Source: Pseudomonadota bacterium
GTDB taxonomy: Archaea; Thermoplasmatota; SW-10-69-26; JACQPN01; JAJPHT01
DNA length: 64,000 bases
Assembly: GCA_021325135.1 (NCBI GenBank)
Contig: JAJPHT010000039.1
Span: 62,001-126,000 of the forward strand
Reading direction: 5' to 3'
In this document: positions 50,100 through 58,111 of the stretch, piece by piece
Numbering within the stretch: position 1 is the first letter of the stretch
Layout of the letters: every line of letters begins with the position of its first letter
Translations under genes and position numbers: made by a program
The notes under the pieces: generated by a model
Told to the model about the DNA's origin: nothing
What the model saw: only the letters and a program-made list of their open reading frames with translations
Database searches by the model: none

Positions 50100-51146
50100 A
50101 TGCGCTTCAAGGGGGAGTTCGCGCTTTGCCGACGCGTGCGCGCCTGGGCCTTGCTGCTCGTCGCCCTCCTGCTGGCGGGATGCAACCTTCCCGGGCCCGC
50201 GCCTGCGGCCTCCTCGACCCCGCCCGTGACGTCCACGCCCAGCCCGACCCCACCGGGAGCGTTCGACGGGCAGCGCGCCTACGAGGACGCGGCGGCCCAG
50301 GTGCTGGGGCCCAACGGCTCCGTCCGGTATCGCGTCCCCGGCACGCCGGGCAACGACGAGGCGGCGCGGATCATCGCGGACGACCTCGCCGCCCTGGGCT
50401 GGAACGTGACGTGGGACCGCTGGAACGCCACGTACCGGTGCGAGCCCATCGAGATGCACAACGTCGTGGCCGAGCGCGCGGGGACGAGCGGCAAGGTCGT
50501 CATCCTCGGCGCGCACTACGACACGCGCCCCATCGCGGAGAGCGACCCGGACCCCGCGAACCGCACGAGGCCCATCCCGGGCGCCAACGACGGCGCGAGC
50601 GGCGTCGCGGTCCTCCTGGAGTTGGCGCGCTCGCTGCCGCCCACCCCCGACACGGTGAGGCTCGTCTTCTTCGACGCGGAGGACGGCGGCGACATGGGCG
50701 ACGGCTGCACGGACTGGCTCCTGGGCTCGCGCCACTACGCGGAGAACATGACGCTCGCGGACCGCAACCGCACGAAGGCCATGGTCCTCGTGGACCTCGT
50801 GGGCGATCCCCACCTCCGGTTGCCGCGCGAGCTTTCGACCTACGTCACGGCGGGCCGCCCCGTGCAGGACCGCATCTACAGCATCGCGGCGGGGCTGGGC
50901 TACGCGCAGTTCACCAACGAGTCGCGCCCCGGCCAGACGTTCAGCATCGAGGACGACCACCAGCCCTTCTACCAGGAGCAGGTCCCCGCGGTGGACCTCA
51001 TCCACCTCGTGGCCGAGAAGACCGCCTTCCCCGAGTGGCACCACACGCAGCACGACGACCTCTCCCACGTGAGCGCCGCGAGCCTGGAGGCCGTGGGCCG
51101 CGTGCTGGATCGGTGGCTCGTGGAGGGCGCGCAGGCCGGCCCCTAG
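50100..51146 (+). CDS. Lipid-anchored M28 family metallopeptidase/glutaminyl cyclase-like
   Basis: 348 residues. Signal peptide ending LLLAGC (lipobox near 27) and a Pro/Thr/Ser linker. The catalytic domain has the M28 zinc set: LGAHYDTRP (His), PGANDGASG (bridging Asp), VFFDAEDGGD (Glu), IEDDHQPF (Asp/His) and WHHTQHDDLS (His). The W-H-x-x-x-D-D ending and VFFDxExxGD are shared with glutaminyl-peptide cyclotransferases, so cyclase activity is possible; aminopeptidase is the other option. It would act on extracellular peptides. Confidence 0.87.
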   Translation: MRFKGEFALCRRVRAWALLLVALLLAGCNLPGPAPAASSTPPVTSTPSPTPPGAFDGQRAYEDAAAQVLGPNGSVRYRVPGTPGNDEAARIIADDLAALGWNVTWDRWNATYRCEPIEMHNVVAERAGTSGKVVILGAHYDTRPIAESDPDPANRTRPIPGANDGASGVAVLLELARSLPPTPDTVRLVFFDAEDGGDMGDGCTDWLLGSRHYAENMTLADRNRTKAMVLVDLVGDPHLRLPRELSTYVTAGRPVQDRIYSIAAGLGYAQFTNESRPGQTFSIEDDHQPFYQEQVPAVDLIHLVAEKTAFPEWHHTQHDDLSHVSAASLEAVGRVLDRWLVEGAQAGP

Positions 51147-51814
51147 CCGCACACCTTCGAGATGCCGTGGACCTGCCCCAGGATCGTGCTGACGATGGCC
51201 TGGTAGTATTGCAACGCCTGGCTGTTCACCACGATCACGTCCACGACGTCGCCGTCGCGCAGGATCGCGCTGCCCCCGGCGAGGCACTGCACGCGCGCGG
51301 TCGAGACGAAGTTGTCCGCGTGCTGGGCGTCGGCGAACTTCGCCGCGATCACGGTGATGGCGTCGGAGCGGCCCCCCGCGCTGAGCACCTCCAGCCACGC
51401 CTCCGCGGGGCGCGTCTCCTCGGTGCCCACGTCGTCCAGGTGCTCCTGCGGGACCTGCCCGGGGTTGGACGTGATGCCCCACTGGTCCTGGATGTCCTGC
51501 GGCACGTCGGGGAGCTTCAGCCCGCGGGGGATGGCGCTCCCCTCCACGAGGTACTCGTGGGGATACGCGAAGGGGCCCGTGTTCGTGGCGTAGAGCACGG
51601 CGCCCGCGCCGCCCGCCAAGAGGACGAGGGCGACGGCGGCGGCCACCAGGAGGCGGCGCTTCGTCCAGCGCGCGGGCGCCGCGGCGCGCGGGGGCGGCGG
51701 CGGAGCGGCCGGCGCCTGCGGCGGGGGCGGCGCGCGGGGGGGAAGGTGGACGGGCGCGTCGGCCTCCTTGGGGTCGAGGCGGAATCGCACGCGAGCGCAC
51801 CGCCGGCTCCGCAC
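51143..51814 (-). CDS. Membrane-anchored protein with Pro-rich cytosolic N-terminus
   Basis: 223 residues: a short lead and a Pro/Ala-rich stretch (HLPPRAPPPPQAPAAPPPPP) precede a single membrane helix (RLLVAAAVALVLLAGGAGAV), then an outer globular domain of about 140 residues with two cysteines (RVQCLAGG, KVCG). GTG 51814 fits the box at 51835-51842; GTG 51790 is the alternative. Divergent from the flavin reductase gene; stop interlocks with the M28 peptidase on CTAG 51143-51146. Function unknown. Confidence 0.68.
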   Translation of the reverse strand: MRSRRCARVRFRLDPKEADAPVHLPPRAPPPPQAPAAPPPPPRAAAPARWTKRRLLVAAAVALVLLAGGAGAVLYATNTGPFAYPHEYLVEGSAIPRGLKLPDVPQDIQDQWGITSNPGQVPQEHLDDVGTEETRPAEAWLEVLSAGGRSDAITVIAAKFADAQHADNFVSTARVQCLAGGSAILRDGDVVDVIVVNSQALQYYQAIVSTILGQVHGISKVCG

Positions 51815-51834
51815 ATGAACCTGCCTCGCGAAGG

Positions 51835-51842
51835 CATTTGAG
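51835..51842. promoter_or_regulatory. Shared TATA-like box between two divergent genes
   Basis: CATTTGAG (CTCAAATG on the other strand) lies about 24 nt from GTG 51814 to the left and about 27 nt from ATG 51865 to the right. One box may drive both genes, or the two transcripts may compete. Confidence 0.45.
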
Positions 51843-51864
51843 CGGAGCGCGGAATGGTCCGGCG

Positions 51865-52368
51865 ATGATGGACGAGGCGTCCCGCAAGAAGGTCCTCCGC
51901 ATGGTGCCCTACGGGCTCTACCTCGTGGGCGTGCGCCGCCGCGAGGTGAAGGACGTGGCGAAGGACCTCAACGTCTTCGTCGGCTCGTGGCTCACCCAAG
52001 TCTCGTTCAAGCCGCCCATGCTCGTGGCGGGCTTCCGGCGCGACGCGCACTCGCTGGAGATGGTGAAGGAGTCGGGCGTGTTCACGGTGAACGTCCTGGG
52101 CAGCGACCAGAAGGACCTCGCCGCGCGCTTCTTCAAGGATGTGCCCGTCACGGACAAGGAGATGGCCGGCGTGCCTTACGTGCGCGGGGCGCACACGGGC
52201 GCGCCCGTGCTGCCCGACACGCCCGCGCACGTCGAGTGCGAGGTCGTCCACGTCTACGAGGGCGAGAACGACCACGCCGTCGTCGTGGCGAAGGTCGTCG
52301 CGTGGGAGCACCGCAGGGAGGCAAAGCCGCTCACCCACGCCGAGACGGGCTGGCACTACGCGGGCTGA
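51865..52368 (+). CDS. Flavin reductase-like FMN-binding protein
   Basis: 167 residues: RMVPYGLYLVGVRRREVKDV, LNVFVGSWLTQVSFKPPMLV (FMN-binding strand pair with the S-W-L-T-Q-V-S-F-x-P-P motif), FTVNVLGSDQKDLAARFFKD and the end PLTHAETGWHYAG. Typical of the flavin reductase/HpaC-like family, which reduces flavin with NAD(P)H or carries FMN in redox chains. Start ATG 51865 fits the shared box. 150 bases upstream of korA. Confidence 0.85.
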   Translation: MMDEASRKKVLRMVPYGLYLVGVRRREVKDVAKDLNVFVGSWLTQVSFKPPMLVAGFRRDAHSLEMVKESGVFTVNVLGSDQKDLAARFFKDVPVTDKEMAGVPYVRGAHTGAPVLPDTPAHVECEVVHVYEGENDHAVVVAKVVAWEHRREAKPLTHAETGWHYAG

Positions 52369-52427
52369 AGGGCCGGCACCCGTCGGGAACGCCGAGGGTG
52401 GCCGCTTTCGCCAAGCCCCCCGGCTCA

Positions 52428-52439
52428 AGTATATACTTC
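52428..52439 (+). promoter_or_regulatory. Strong palindromic TATA region upstream of korAB
   Basis: AAGTATATACTT is a perfect 12-base palindrome and the most A/T-rich stretch near this operon. A second box CTTATCC (52474-52480) lies closer to ATG 52519. Either or both could initiate korAB transcription; the first would leave a leader of roughly 60 nt. Confidence 0.5.
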
Positions 52440-52518
52440 TGAGGGCTTTGAAAGGACAACCCCTCCCTGAATGCTTATCCCAGGCTTTCCACCATGGCAG
52501 GGGGCCGGGAGCCACAGC

Positions 52519-54351
52519 ATGGCGCAACCCATCGTGAACAACGTGAGCTGGCGCATCGGCGGCCAGCAGGGCGAAGGGATCGACAGCACGGGCGACATCT
52601 TCGCCAAGGCGGTCGCCCGCTGCGGCCTCCACCTCTACACGTACCGCTCCTTCAGCAGCCGCATCCGCGGCGGCCTGACCTTCTTCGAGGTGCGCATCTC
52701 GGACAAGCCGGTCCACGCGCGCCCCGACACCGTCGACATCGTCCTCGCCCTGGGCCAGGAGGTCATCGACGCGACGCTGGAGACCATCTCCCGCAACGCC
52801 ATCGTCCTCTACGACAGCGACGCGTTCACGCCCGAGCTGGACGCCAAGCACAAGGACCACGTCCACCTCGTGGGCGTCCCCATGACGAAGATCGCCGAGG
52901 CCAACGGCAGCAAGATCATGCGCAACATGGTCGCCCTGGGCGCCAGCGCCGCGCTGCTCAACATGGATCTCAACGTCTTCTTCGAGTTCGTGCAGGAGCG
53001 CTTCGGCAAGAAGGGCGACAAGGTCGTCAACATGAACAAGGCCGCGCTCACGCAGGCCTACCAGACGGTCAAGGACACCTTCCACGCGCCCCCGCAGTGG
53101 GTCCTGGAGCGCCGCCCGCTCCCCAGCACGGGCCGCCGCCTCGTCATCAACGGCAACAGCGCGCTCTCCTTCGGCGCCCTGGTGGGCGGCGTGCGCTTCG
53201 TCGCGGGCTACCCCATCACGCCCGCCACCGACGTCATGGAGTGGTTCATCGACCACGGCGAGCCCTACCACGCGGCGGTGGTCCAGAGCGAGGACGAGCT
53301 CTCCGCCATCAACATGATCCTGGGCGCCAGCTACGCGGGCGTCCGCGCGCTCACCGCCACCAGCGGCCCGGGCCTCTCGCTCATGACCGAGGCCATCGGC
53401 CTCGCGGGCAAGGCGGAGCACCCCGTCATGATCGTGGACGTGATGCGCCCCGGCCCCTCCACCGGCCTCCCCACGAAGCACTCGCAGGCGGACCTCAACT
53501 TCGCCATCTACGGCGGGCACGACGACTTCCCGCGCATCGTCGTCTCGCCCACCACGGTCGAGGAGGCGTTCTACCTCGTGCAGCACGCCCTCAACTGGAT
53601 GGAGGAGTACCAGCTCCCCGTCTTCTTCCTCATCGACCAGGACCTGGCCATCGCCAACTGCCCGCTGGACTCGCTGGACCCCAAGCGCGTGCCCCTCAAG
53701 CGCGGCAAGCTCCTCACCCGCGAGGAGGCCGCGCAGTTCGTCCCGGACACGTACAAGCGCTACGAGTTCACGCAGGACGGCGTCTCGCGCCGCACGATCC
53801 CGGGCTACCCCAACACGCTCTACCTCGCCTCGGGCTCCGAGCAGGACGACCGCGGCGTCATCACCGAGAACAAGGTGAACCGCAACCGCATGATGGAGAA
53901 GCGCGAGCAGAAGCTCGTCACCTTCCAGCAGCACGTGAGCTACCCGGTCGTCGACGTCGCGGGCCCCAAGGAGGCCAAGGTCGGCGTCATCTCGTGGGGA
54001 AGCACCTCGCTCGCGTGCGACGAGGCCATCTCGCGCATGGCGGGAGCGAAGCGGAGCGGAGCGGATGCGAGCACCACAGGCGGCGCGCCCCGCGCCGCCG
54101 CGGAGCGCAGCCCGTCTGGAATCAAGCGCCTCGCCATCAAGGTCCTCTGGCCCTTCCCCGCCAAGGAGGTCAAGGCCTTCCTCGACTCGTGCGACGTCGT
54201 CTTCGTCGTCGAAAACAACTTCAGCGGCCAGCTGGCCGGCCTCATCCAGAAGGAGATCGGCGGCCACGAGAAGATCCGCAAGATCGTCAAGTACGACGGC
54301 ACCCCGTTCCGGCCGTCGGAGATCGTCCACGGCATCCAGGAGGAACTCTGA
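52519..54351 (+). CDS. korA: 2-oxoacid:ferredoxin oxidoreductase, fused gamma-alpha subunit
   Basis: 610 residues. The gamma domain comes first (VSWRIGGQQGEGIDSTGDIF, near 10-30) and the alpha domain follows with FVAGYPITPATDVMEWF (near 230), EDELSAINMILGASYAGVRA and TATSGPGLSLMTEAIGLA. It oxidises a 2-oxoacid to acyl-CoA with KorB, TPP and ferredoxin; whether 2-oxoglutarate or others is not clear. Odd: about 27 residues (508-534, bases 54040-54120) rich in Ala/Ser/Gly/Arg are inserted between ISRM and the conserved IKVLWPFPAKEV. ATG 52519 chosen; 52471 is in frame but overlaps a likely promoter. Confidence 0.9.
   Translation: MAQPIVNNVSWRIGGQQGEGIDSTGDIFAKAVARCGLHLYTYRSFSSRIRGGLTFFEVRISDKPVHARPDTVDIVLALGQEVIDATLETISRNAIVLYDSDAFTPELDAKHKDHVHLVGVPMTKIAEANGSKIMRNMVALGASAALLNMDLNVFFEFVQERFGKKGDKVVNMNKAALTQAYQTVKDTFHAPPQWVLERRPLPSTGRRLVINGNSALSFGALVGGVRFVAGYPITPATDVMEWFIDHGEPYHAAVVQSEDELSAINMILGASYAGVRALTATSGPGLSLMTEAIGLAGKAEHPVMIVDVMRPGPSTGLPTKHSQADLNFAIYGGHDDFPRIVVSPTTVEEAFYLVQHALNWMEEYQLPVFFLIDQDLAIANCPLDSLDPKRVPLKRGKLLTREEAAQFVPDTYKRYEFTQDGVSRRTIPGYPNTLYLASGSEQDDRGVITENKVNRNRMMEKREQKLVTFQQHVSYPVVDVAGPKEAKVGVISWGSTSLACDEAISRMAGAKRSGADASTTGGAPRAAAERSPSGIKRLAIKVLWPFPAKEVKAFLDSCDVVFVVENNFSGQLAGLIQKEIGGHEKIRKIVKYDGTPFRPSEIVHGIQEEL
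54040..54120. repeat. GC-rich palindromic segment inserted in frame in korA
   Basis: 81 bases made of GAGCGAAGCGGAGCGGAGCG-type tandem units, a perfect 9-bp stem GGCGGCGCG/CGCGCCGCC (54079-54087 with 54091-54099, 3-nt loop) and a closing GCGGAGCGCAGC. It adds 27 codons at a surface position of KorA. The decamer GGAGCGAAGC recurs at 15401-15410. Resembles in-frame palindromic elements known from Rickettsia, as an analogy only. Confidence 0.5.
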
Positions 54352-55230
54352 ATGAGCGCTCCCGCTGCGCAGAAGACCATCAAGGACTGGCAGACGACCA
54401 CCGCGTCCTGGTGGTGCCCGGGGTGCGGCGACTTCGGCGTCCTCGCCGCGCTCCAGCGCGCCCTGGCGAACCTCGGCTACGAGAACCACGAGGTCACCGT
54501 CGTCTCGGGCATCGGCTGCTCGGGCAAGCTCTCGGGCTACATCAAGTCGTATAGCTATCATTCCCTCCACGGCCGCGCGCTCCCGCCCGCGCAGGCGATG
54601 AAGCTGGCCAACCAGGGCCAGAAGGTCATCGTCGTGGGCGGCGACGGCGACGGCTATGGAATTGGCGCGGGCCACTTCGTCCACGCCGCGCGGCGCAACG
54701 TCGACCTCACGTACATCGTGATGGACAACGCCATCTACGGCCTCACCAAGGGGCAGGTGTCGCCCACCTCCCAGCTTGGCTTCGTCACCGCCACGACGCC
54801 CCATGGCAACCACGAGGCGCCGGTCAACCCCCTCGCGCTCTTCCTCGCGGCGGGCGGCACGTTCCTGGGCCAGGGCTTCTCGGGCGACCAGAAGGGGCTC
54901 GCGCAGCTCTACCAGGACGCCATCGAGCACCCCGGCTTCGCGCTGGTCAACACGTTCAGCCCCTGCGTGACGTTCAACAAGGTGCAGACGTACCAGTTCT
55001 ACCGCGACGCGCTCGTGACGCTGGACGGCGTGAAGGTCCCGCACGACCCCAGCAGCAAGCAGGCGGCCATGCAGAAGGTCCTCGACGGCAACGTCTACAA
55101 CGGCCTCCTCTACAAGGAGATCCGCCCCACCGCGGAGAGCCAGATGGAGGCCCTCAAGGGCGTCAAGTCCCTCGTGGAGGCGCCCTTGACTGGCCAGGAC
55201 TACACGGAGCTGCTCAACGAGTACCGCTGA
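54352..55230 (+). CDS. korB: 2-oxoacid:ferredoxin oxidoreductase beta subunit
   Basis: 292 residues. [4Fe-4S] cysteines: WWCPGCGDFG (Cys22, Cys25), GIGCSGK (Cys56) and FSPCVTFNK near 203. TPP/Mg2+ site: GGDGDGYGIGAGHF (96-109) and NAIYGLTKGQ. Start ATG is directly after the korA TGA (no gap), so the two are coupled. The 3' end overlaps the convergent NADP-dependent gene by 17 bases. Confidence 0.93.
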   Translation: MSAPAAQKTIKDWQTTTASWWCPGCGDFGVLAALQRALANLGYENHEVTVVSGIGCSGKLSGYIKSYSYHSLHGRALPPAQAMKLANQGQKVIVVGGDGDGYGIGAGHFVHAARRNVDLTYIVMDNAIYGLTKGQVSPTSQLGFVTATTPHGNHEAPVNPLALFLAAGGTFLGQGFSGDQKGLAQLYQDAIEHPGFALVNTFSPCVTFNKVQTYQFYRDALVTLDGVKVPHDPSSKQAAMQKVLDGNVYNGLLYKEIRPTAESQMEALKGVKSLVEAPLTGQDYTELLNEYR

Positions 55231-55855
55231 GCCGCTGCCCCTGCCGCTCGGCCGACGCGGCGCGGCTCCCCTCGTGGACGAGCTTGAGCCCGATGGAGGG
55301 CCCCAGGCCCGCGCCGTAGCCAAGCTGCATGTTGAGCATGGCCGCGGGCTCCAGCCAGCGCGCGTTCTTCAGGGGGCCTGCATCCACCGGATCGAAGCCG
55401 ATGCCCTCGGCCAGCTGGAGGACGCGCCGCTTGGCCCCCTCGTCGTCCGCCGCCACGAACGCGCTGATGCGCTCACCGTGGACCTGGCCCGTGCCCATGT
55501 TCTGCGCGAAGACGGTGTTGAACGCCTTCACGACCCGGGCGCCGCGGGCCCACTCCTGGACCTCCTCGGCGCCGCTCTTCTGGAGGTTGCCGACGTAGCC
55601 CTCCTTGCCCACGGCGTTGGTCACGTCCACGAGGACCTTCCCCTGGATCGCGTCGCCCATCTCGCGCAGGGCGTTCTGCCGCTCGGCGAAGGGCACCGCG
55701 AGGACGACGACCTCGCCCCACTGGGCAAGCTCCTTCACGCGGCCCGGCTCCCGGCCGACCGCCTGCACCTCGTGGCCCGCGCGGGTGAGCCCCTGCGTGA
55801 GCGCGGTCCCGACGTTCCCGTCCCCGACGATGGCGATCCTGCTGAAGGCCGGCAT
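55214..55855 (-). CDS. F420H2:NADP+ oxidoreductase-like/NAD(P)-binding protein
   Basis: 213 residues with a Rossmann start RIAIVGDGNVGTALTQGLTR (G-x-G-x-x-G), then GREPGRVKELAQWGEVVVLA, VLVDVTNAV and VVKAFNTVFAQNM. These match the NADPH-dependent F420 reductase/pyrroline carboxylate reductase-like family (COG2085). F420 use is not provable here. ATG 55855 begins the Rossmann strand. Transcribed towards korB. Confidence 0.82.
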   Translation of the reverse strand: MPAFSRIAIVGDGNVGTALTQGLTRAGHEVQAVGREPGRVKELAQWGEVVVLAVPFAERQNALREMGDAIQGKVLVDVTNAVGKEGYVGNLQKSGAEEVQEWARGARVVKAFNTVFAQNMGTGQVHGERISAFVAADDEGAKRRVLQLAEGIGFDPVDAGPLKNARWLEPAAMLNMQLGYGAGLGPSIGLKLVHEGSRAASAERQGQRLSGTR

Positions 55856-55915
55856 GCTGGAAGGCACCGCCCGGCAACGCCGTGGGAGGTGCATCACGGT
55901 GTCGGCTGGCGCGCG

Positions 55916-56251
55916 CTACCGCGAGACTCCCGTCCGGTTGCGGTCCCCCTTGCGCTTGCTGCGCGAGCGGGGCTGCTGGGCCTCGACCTGGGCGACGCGC
56001 TCGGCCTCGCGCTCCAGCGTGGCGTAGACGCGCAGGCCCAAGGGCGTGGGGTAGACCCAGGTGCGCATGGGGCGCTTGGCCTTGCGCGTGATGAGGAAGG
56101 CGACGAGGTCGTAGCGGCCCAGGATCTCCAGGGGGTCGGGATCGAGATCGTCCGCGTGGAGCCGCCCCCGTTCGACGACGTCCGAGAGGATGCCCAGCAC
56201 CCCCTCTGGCTCTTCCAGGAGCTGGGCCAGAAGCGCGTCGAAATCGGGCAC
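55916..56251 (-). CDS. Small basic protein, possible winged helix
   Basis: 111 residues: a helical acidic N-terminal half (FDALLAQLLEEPEGVLGILS, HADDLDPDPLEILGRYDLVA), then FLITRKAKRPMRTWVYPTPL and GLRVYATLEREAERVAQVEA, which may be a wing and last helix of a wHTH, and a very basic tail (RSRSKRKGDRNRTGVSR). GTG 56251 is preceded by an AT-rich CCTAAGAAC about 27 nt upstream. No family firmly recognised. Confidence 0.55.
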   Translation of the reverse strand: MPDFDALLAQLLEEPEGVLGILSDVVERGRLHADDLDPDPLEILGRYDLVAFLITRKAKRPMRTWVYPTPLGLRVYATLEREAERVAQVEAQQPRSRSKRKGDRNRTGVSR

Positions 56252-56352
56252 GTCATTCCCTGTGCCCCTTCCAGTTCTTAGGGTTGTGGCCGGAGGACCA
56301 AAAGGAAGGCCACAAGGCTGAAGAAGGGCGGATGCGCCGGCAAACTGACGGG

Positions 56353-56404
56353 TCCGTTTCGCGTGGAGTCTCGCTCCGCGAACCGCGACTCCACGCGAAA
56401 CGGA
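56353..56404. repeat. Perfect 18-bp inverted repeat in a divergent intergenic region
   Basis: TCCGTTTCGCGTGGAGTC (56353-56370) is exactly complementary to GACTCCACGCGAAACGGA (56387-56404), with a 16-base spacer. The 240-base gap between the minus-strand gene at 56251 and the plus-strand gene at 56493 has no coding frame of its own. An operator, a hairpin RNA or a mobile palindrome are all possible. Confidence 0.65.
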
Positions 56405-56492
56405 GGCCAGGCCGGAGCGACCCGGAAAGGTCCAAATACTGCCATGCAATCACGGCGGACGGAGCGGCCCGACCGCTCGGAATGACTCGGCC

Positions 56493-57494
56493 ATGCACGC
56501 CGAAGCCGGCAGCACGCTCTTCTCCCGAGGCCGCAACCTCGAAACCGCGCTGGGCCTCCGCAGGGTCTTCCTCAAGTTCGAGGGCTCCAACCCCACCGGC
56601 ACGCAGAAGGACCGCATCGCGCGCCACTGCTACGACGAGGCGCACGCCAAGGGGTTCGACACCATCACCGTCGCCACGTGCGGCAACTTCGGCGCGTCCG
56701 TGGCGTGGGCGTGCAGCCACAACGGCATCCGGCCCACCGTCTTCGTGCCCAGCGACTACCACACGCCGCGCATCGTGGAGATGGAGACCTTGGGCGCGCG
56801 CATCATCCGCGTGCCGGGCGACTACGAGGACGCCGTCGCGGCCTCCCGCATGGCGGCGCGGGAGCACGGCTGGTACGACGCGAACCCGGGCAGCGACGCC
56901 CAGTGGGACATCGCCCGCCGCGGCTACGGCCGCATCGCGCACGAGATCGTGCAGGACCTTGGCGGCATGCCCGACACCGTGAGCGTCGCGGTGGGCAACG
57001 GCACCACGCTGGCCGCCATCTTCGAGGGCTTCCGCGAGGCGGCCCGCGAGCGGGGCCTCCACGCGCTGCCCCGCATGATCGCCGCCTCGACGCCCCGCGG
57101 CAACCCCATCATCAAGTCGTGGAAGGCCGGCCTCAAGGAGTGCATGGACCTGCGCCCGGAGGAGATCCGGGAGACGACGGTCAACGAGCCGCTGGTCAAC
57201 TGGCACTCCTTCGACGGCCAGCGTGCCCTGGACGCCATCTACGCGTCCAACGGCTACGCTGCCTACGCGACCGACGCCGAGATGCGCCGCCTCACCGCGC
57301 TCACGCGCAGCCTGGAGGGCATCAACGTCATGACGGCCAGCACGGCCTCGCTGGTGGGCCTCTCCAAGGCCGCGAAGGCGGGCCTCGTGGGCGAGGGCCT
57401 CCACGTCGCGGTCCTCACGGGCCGCCACCACGAGAAGCCGCGCCTGCGCGCCAGCGACCTCGCACGCTCCCACTTTCCGCCGCCGATAAGCTGA
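56493..57494 (+). CDS. PLP-dependent threonine synthase-like enzyme
   Basis: 333 residues, fold type II. The PLP lysine lies in KFEGSNPTGTQKDRIARH; ATCGNFGASVAWACSHNG is the phosphate/substrate loop, VAVGNGTTLAAIFEGF the Gly-rich PLP phosphate cup and ASTASLVGLSKAAKAG the C-terminal ring-N site. NPTGTQKDR is the form found in threonine synthases (often S-F-K-D-R), so threonine synthesis from O-phosphohomoserine is likely; a related dehydratase is the alternative. Short size is typical of archaeal members. Confidence 0.85.
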   Translation: MHAEAGSTLFSRGRNLETALGLRRVFLKFEGSNPTGTQKDRIARHCYDEAHAKGFDTITVATCGNFGASVAWACSHNGIRPTVFVPSDYHTPRIVEMETLGARIIRVPGDYEDAVAASRMAAREHGWYDANPGSDAQWDIARRGYGRIAHEIVQDLGGMPDTVSVAVGNGTTLAAIFEGFREAARERGLHALPRMIAASTPRGNPIIKSWKAGLKECMDLRPEEIRETTVNEPLVNWHSFDGQRALDAIYASNGYAAYATDAEMRRLTALTRSLEGINVMTASTASLVGLSKAAKAGLVGEGLHVAVLTGRHHEKPRLRASDLARSHFPPPIS

Positions 57495-57553
57495 GGCGGC
57501 CCCCTGGACCCCTGCCCGGGTCCGGGGGGCTTGACGCACCGCGGCTCGCAACG

Positions 57554-57560
57554 CTTATGC
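57554..57560 (+). promoter_or_regulatory. TATA-like box (CTTATGC) of the thioesterase gene
   Basis: CTTATGC is centred about 27 nt before ATG 57584, again with an internal ATG inside the box. Confidence 0.5.
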
Positions 57561-57583
57561 ACGCTCCCCGGAGGTCGCCCTCC

Positions 57584-58066
57584 ATGGAGGGGCACGTCCT
57601 CGAGAACAGCCCGGAGAATCCCTGCGTGGGCTGCGGGCCCCAGCACCCGCACGGGCTCCGCCTCGTCTTCTCGCGGGAGGGCGCCGAGGTGCGATCCGCG
57701 CTGGAGGCCACGCCCGACCGCCAGGGCTGGCCGGGCCGCCTGCACTCGGGGCTCCTCTACCTCGCGCTCCTGGAGACGGCCAACTGGACGCTCTACGGCC
57801 TTCGCGGCCGCGTGGGCATCCCGGTGCGCACGAGCGCGCTGGAGGCCGCGCGCTGGATCGCGGTGGGCGAGCGCCTCGCGCTGCGCGGCCGCCTCGCGCG
57901 CGACGAGCCCGCGGCGGCGACGGTCCTCGTGGAGGCCCTCGACGCGTCGGGCAGGCGCGTCGCGAGCCTGGAGCGCGCCTACGACCTCCCGGATCGCGCG
58001 ACGTTCCTCGCCCGCATGGGGTACGACGAGGCGCCGCCGGGCCTCGACGAGGCGCTGCCGCCGTGA
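57584..58066 (+). CDS. Hotdog-fold thioesterase (PaaI-like)
   Basis: 160 residues. ENPCVGCGPQHPHGLRLVFS is the recognisable start of PaaI-type thioesterases, followed by GWPGRLHSGLLYLALLETAN (the hotdog helix with the catalytic region) and ARWIAVGERLALRGRLARDE. It probably hydrolyses an acyl-CoA. The Cys pair in NPCVGCG is a usual feature. Start ATG 57584 fits the box at 57554. Confidence 0.82.
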   Translation: MEGHVLENSPENPCVGCGPQHPHGLRLVFSREGAEVRSALEATPDRQGWPGRLHSGLLYLALLETANWTLYGLRGRVGIPVRTSALEAARWIAVGERLALRGRLARDEPAAATVLVEALDASGRRVASLERAYDLPDRATFLARMGYDEAPPGLDEALPP

Positions 58067-58111
58067 GCGCCGAGGCATAGCTTCTTGACGCGGCCCCAAG
58101 TTCGAGCCCCC

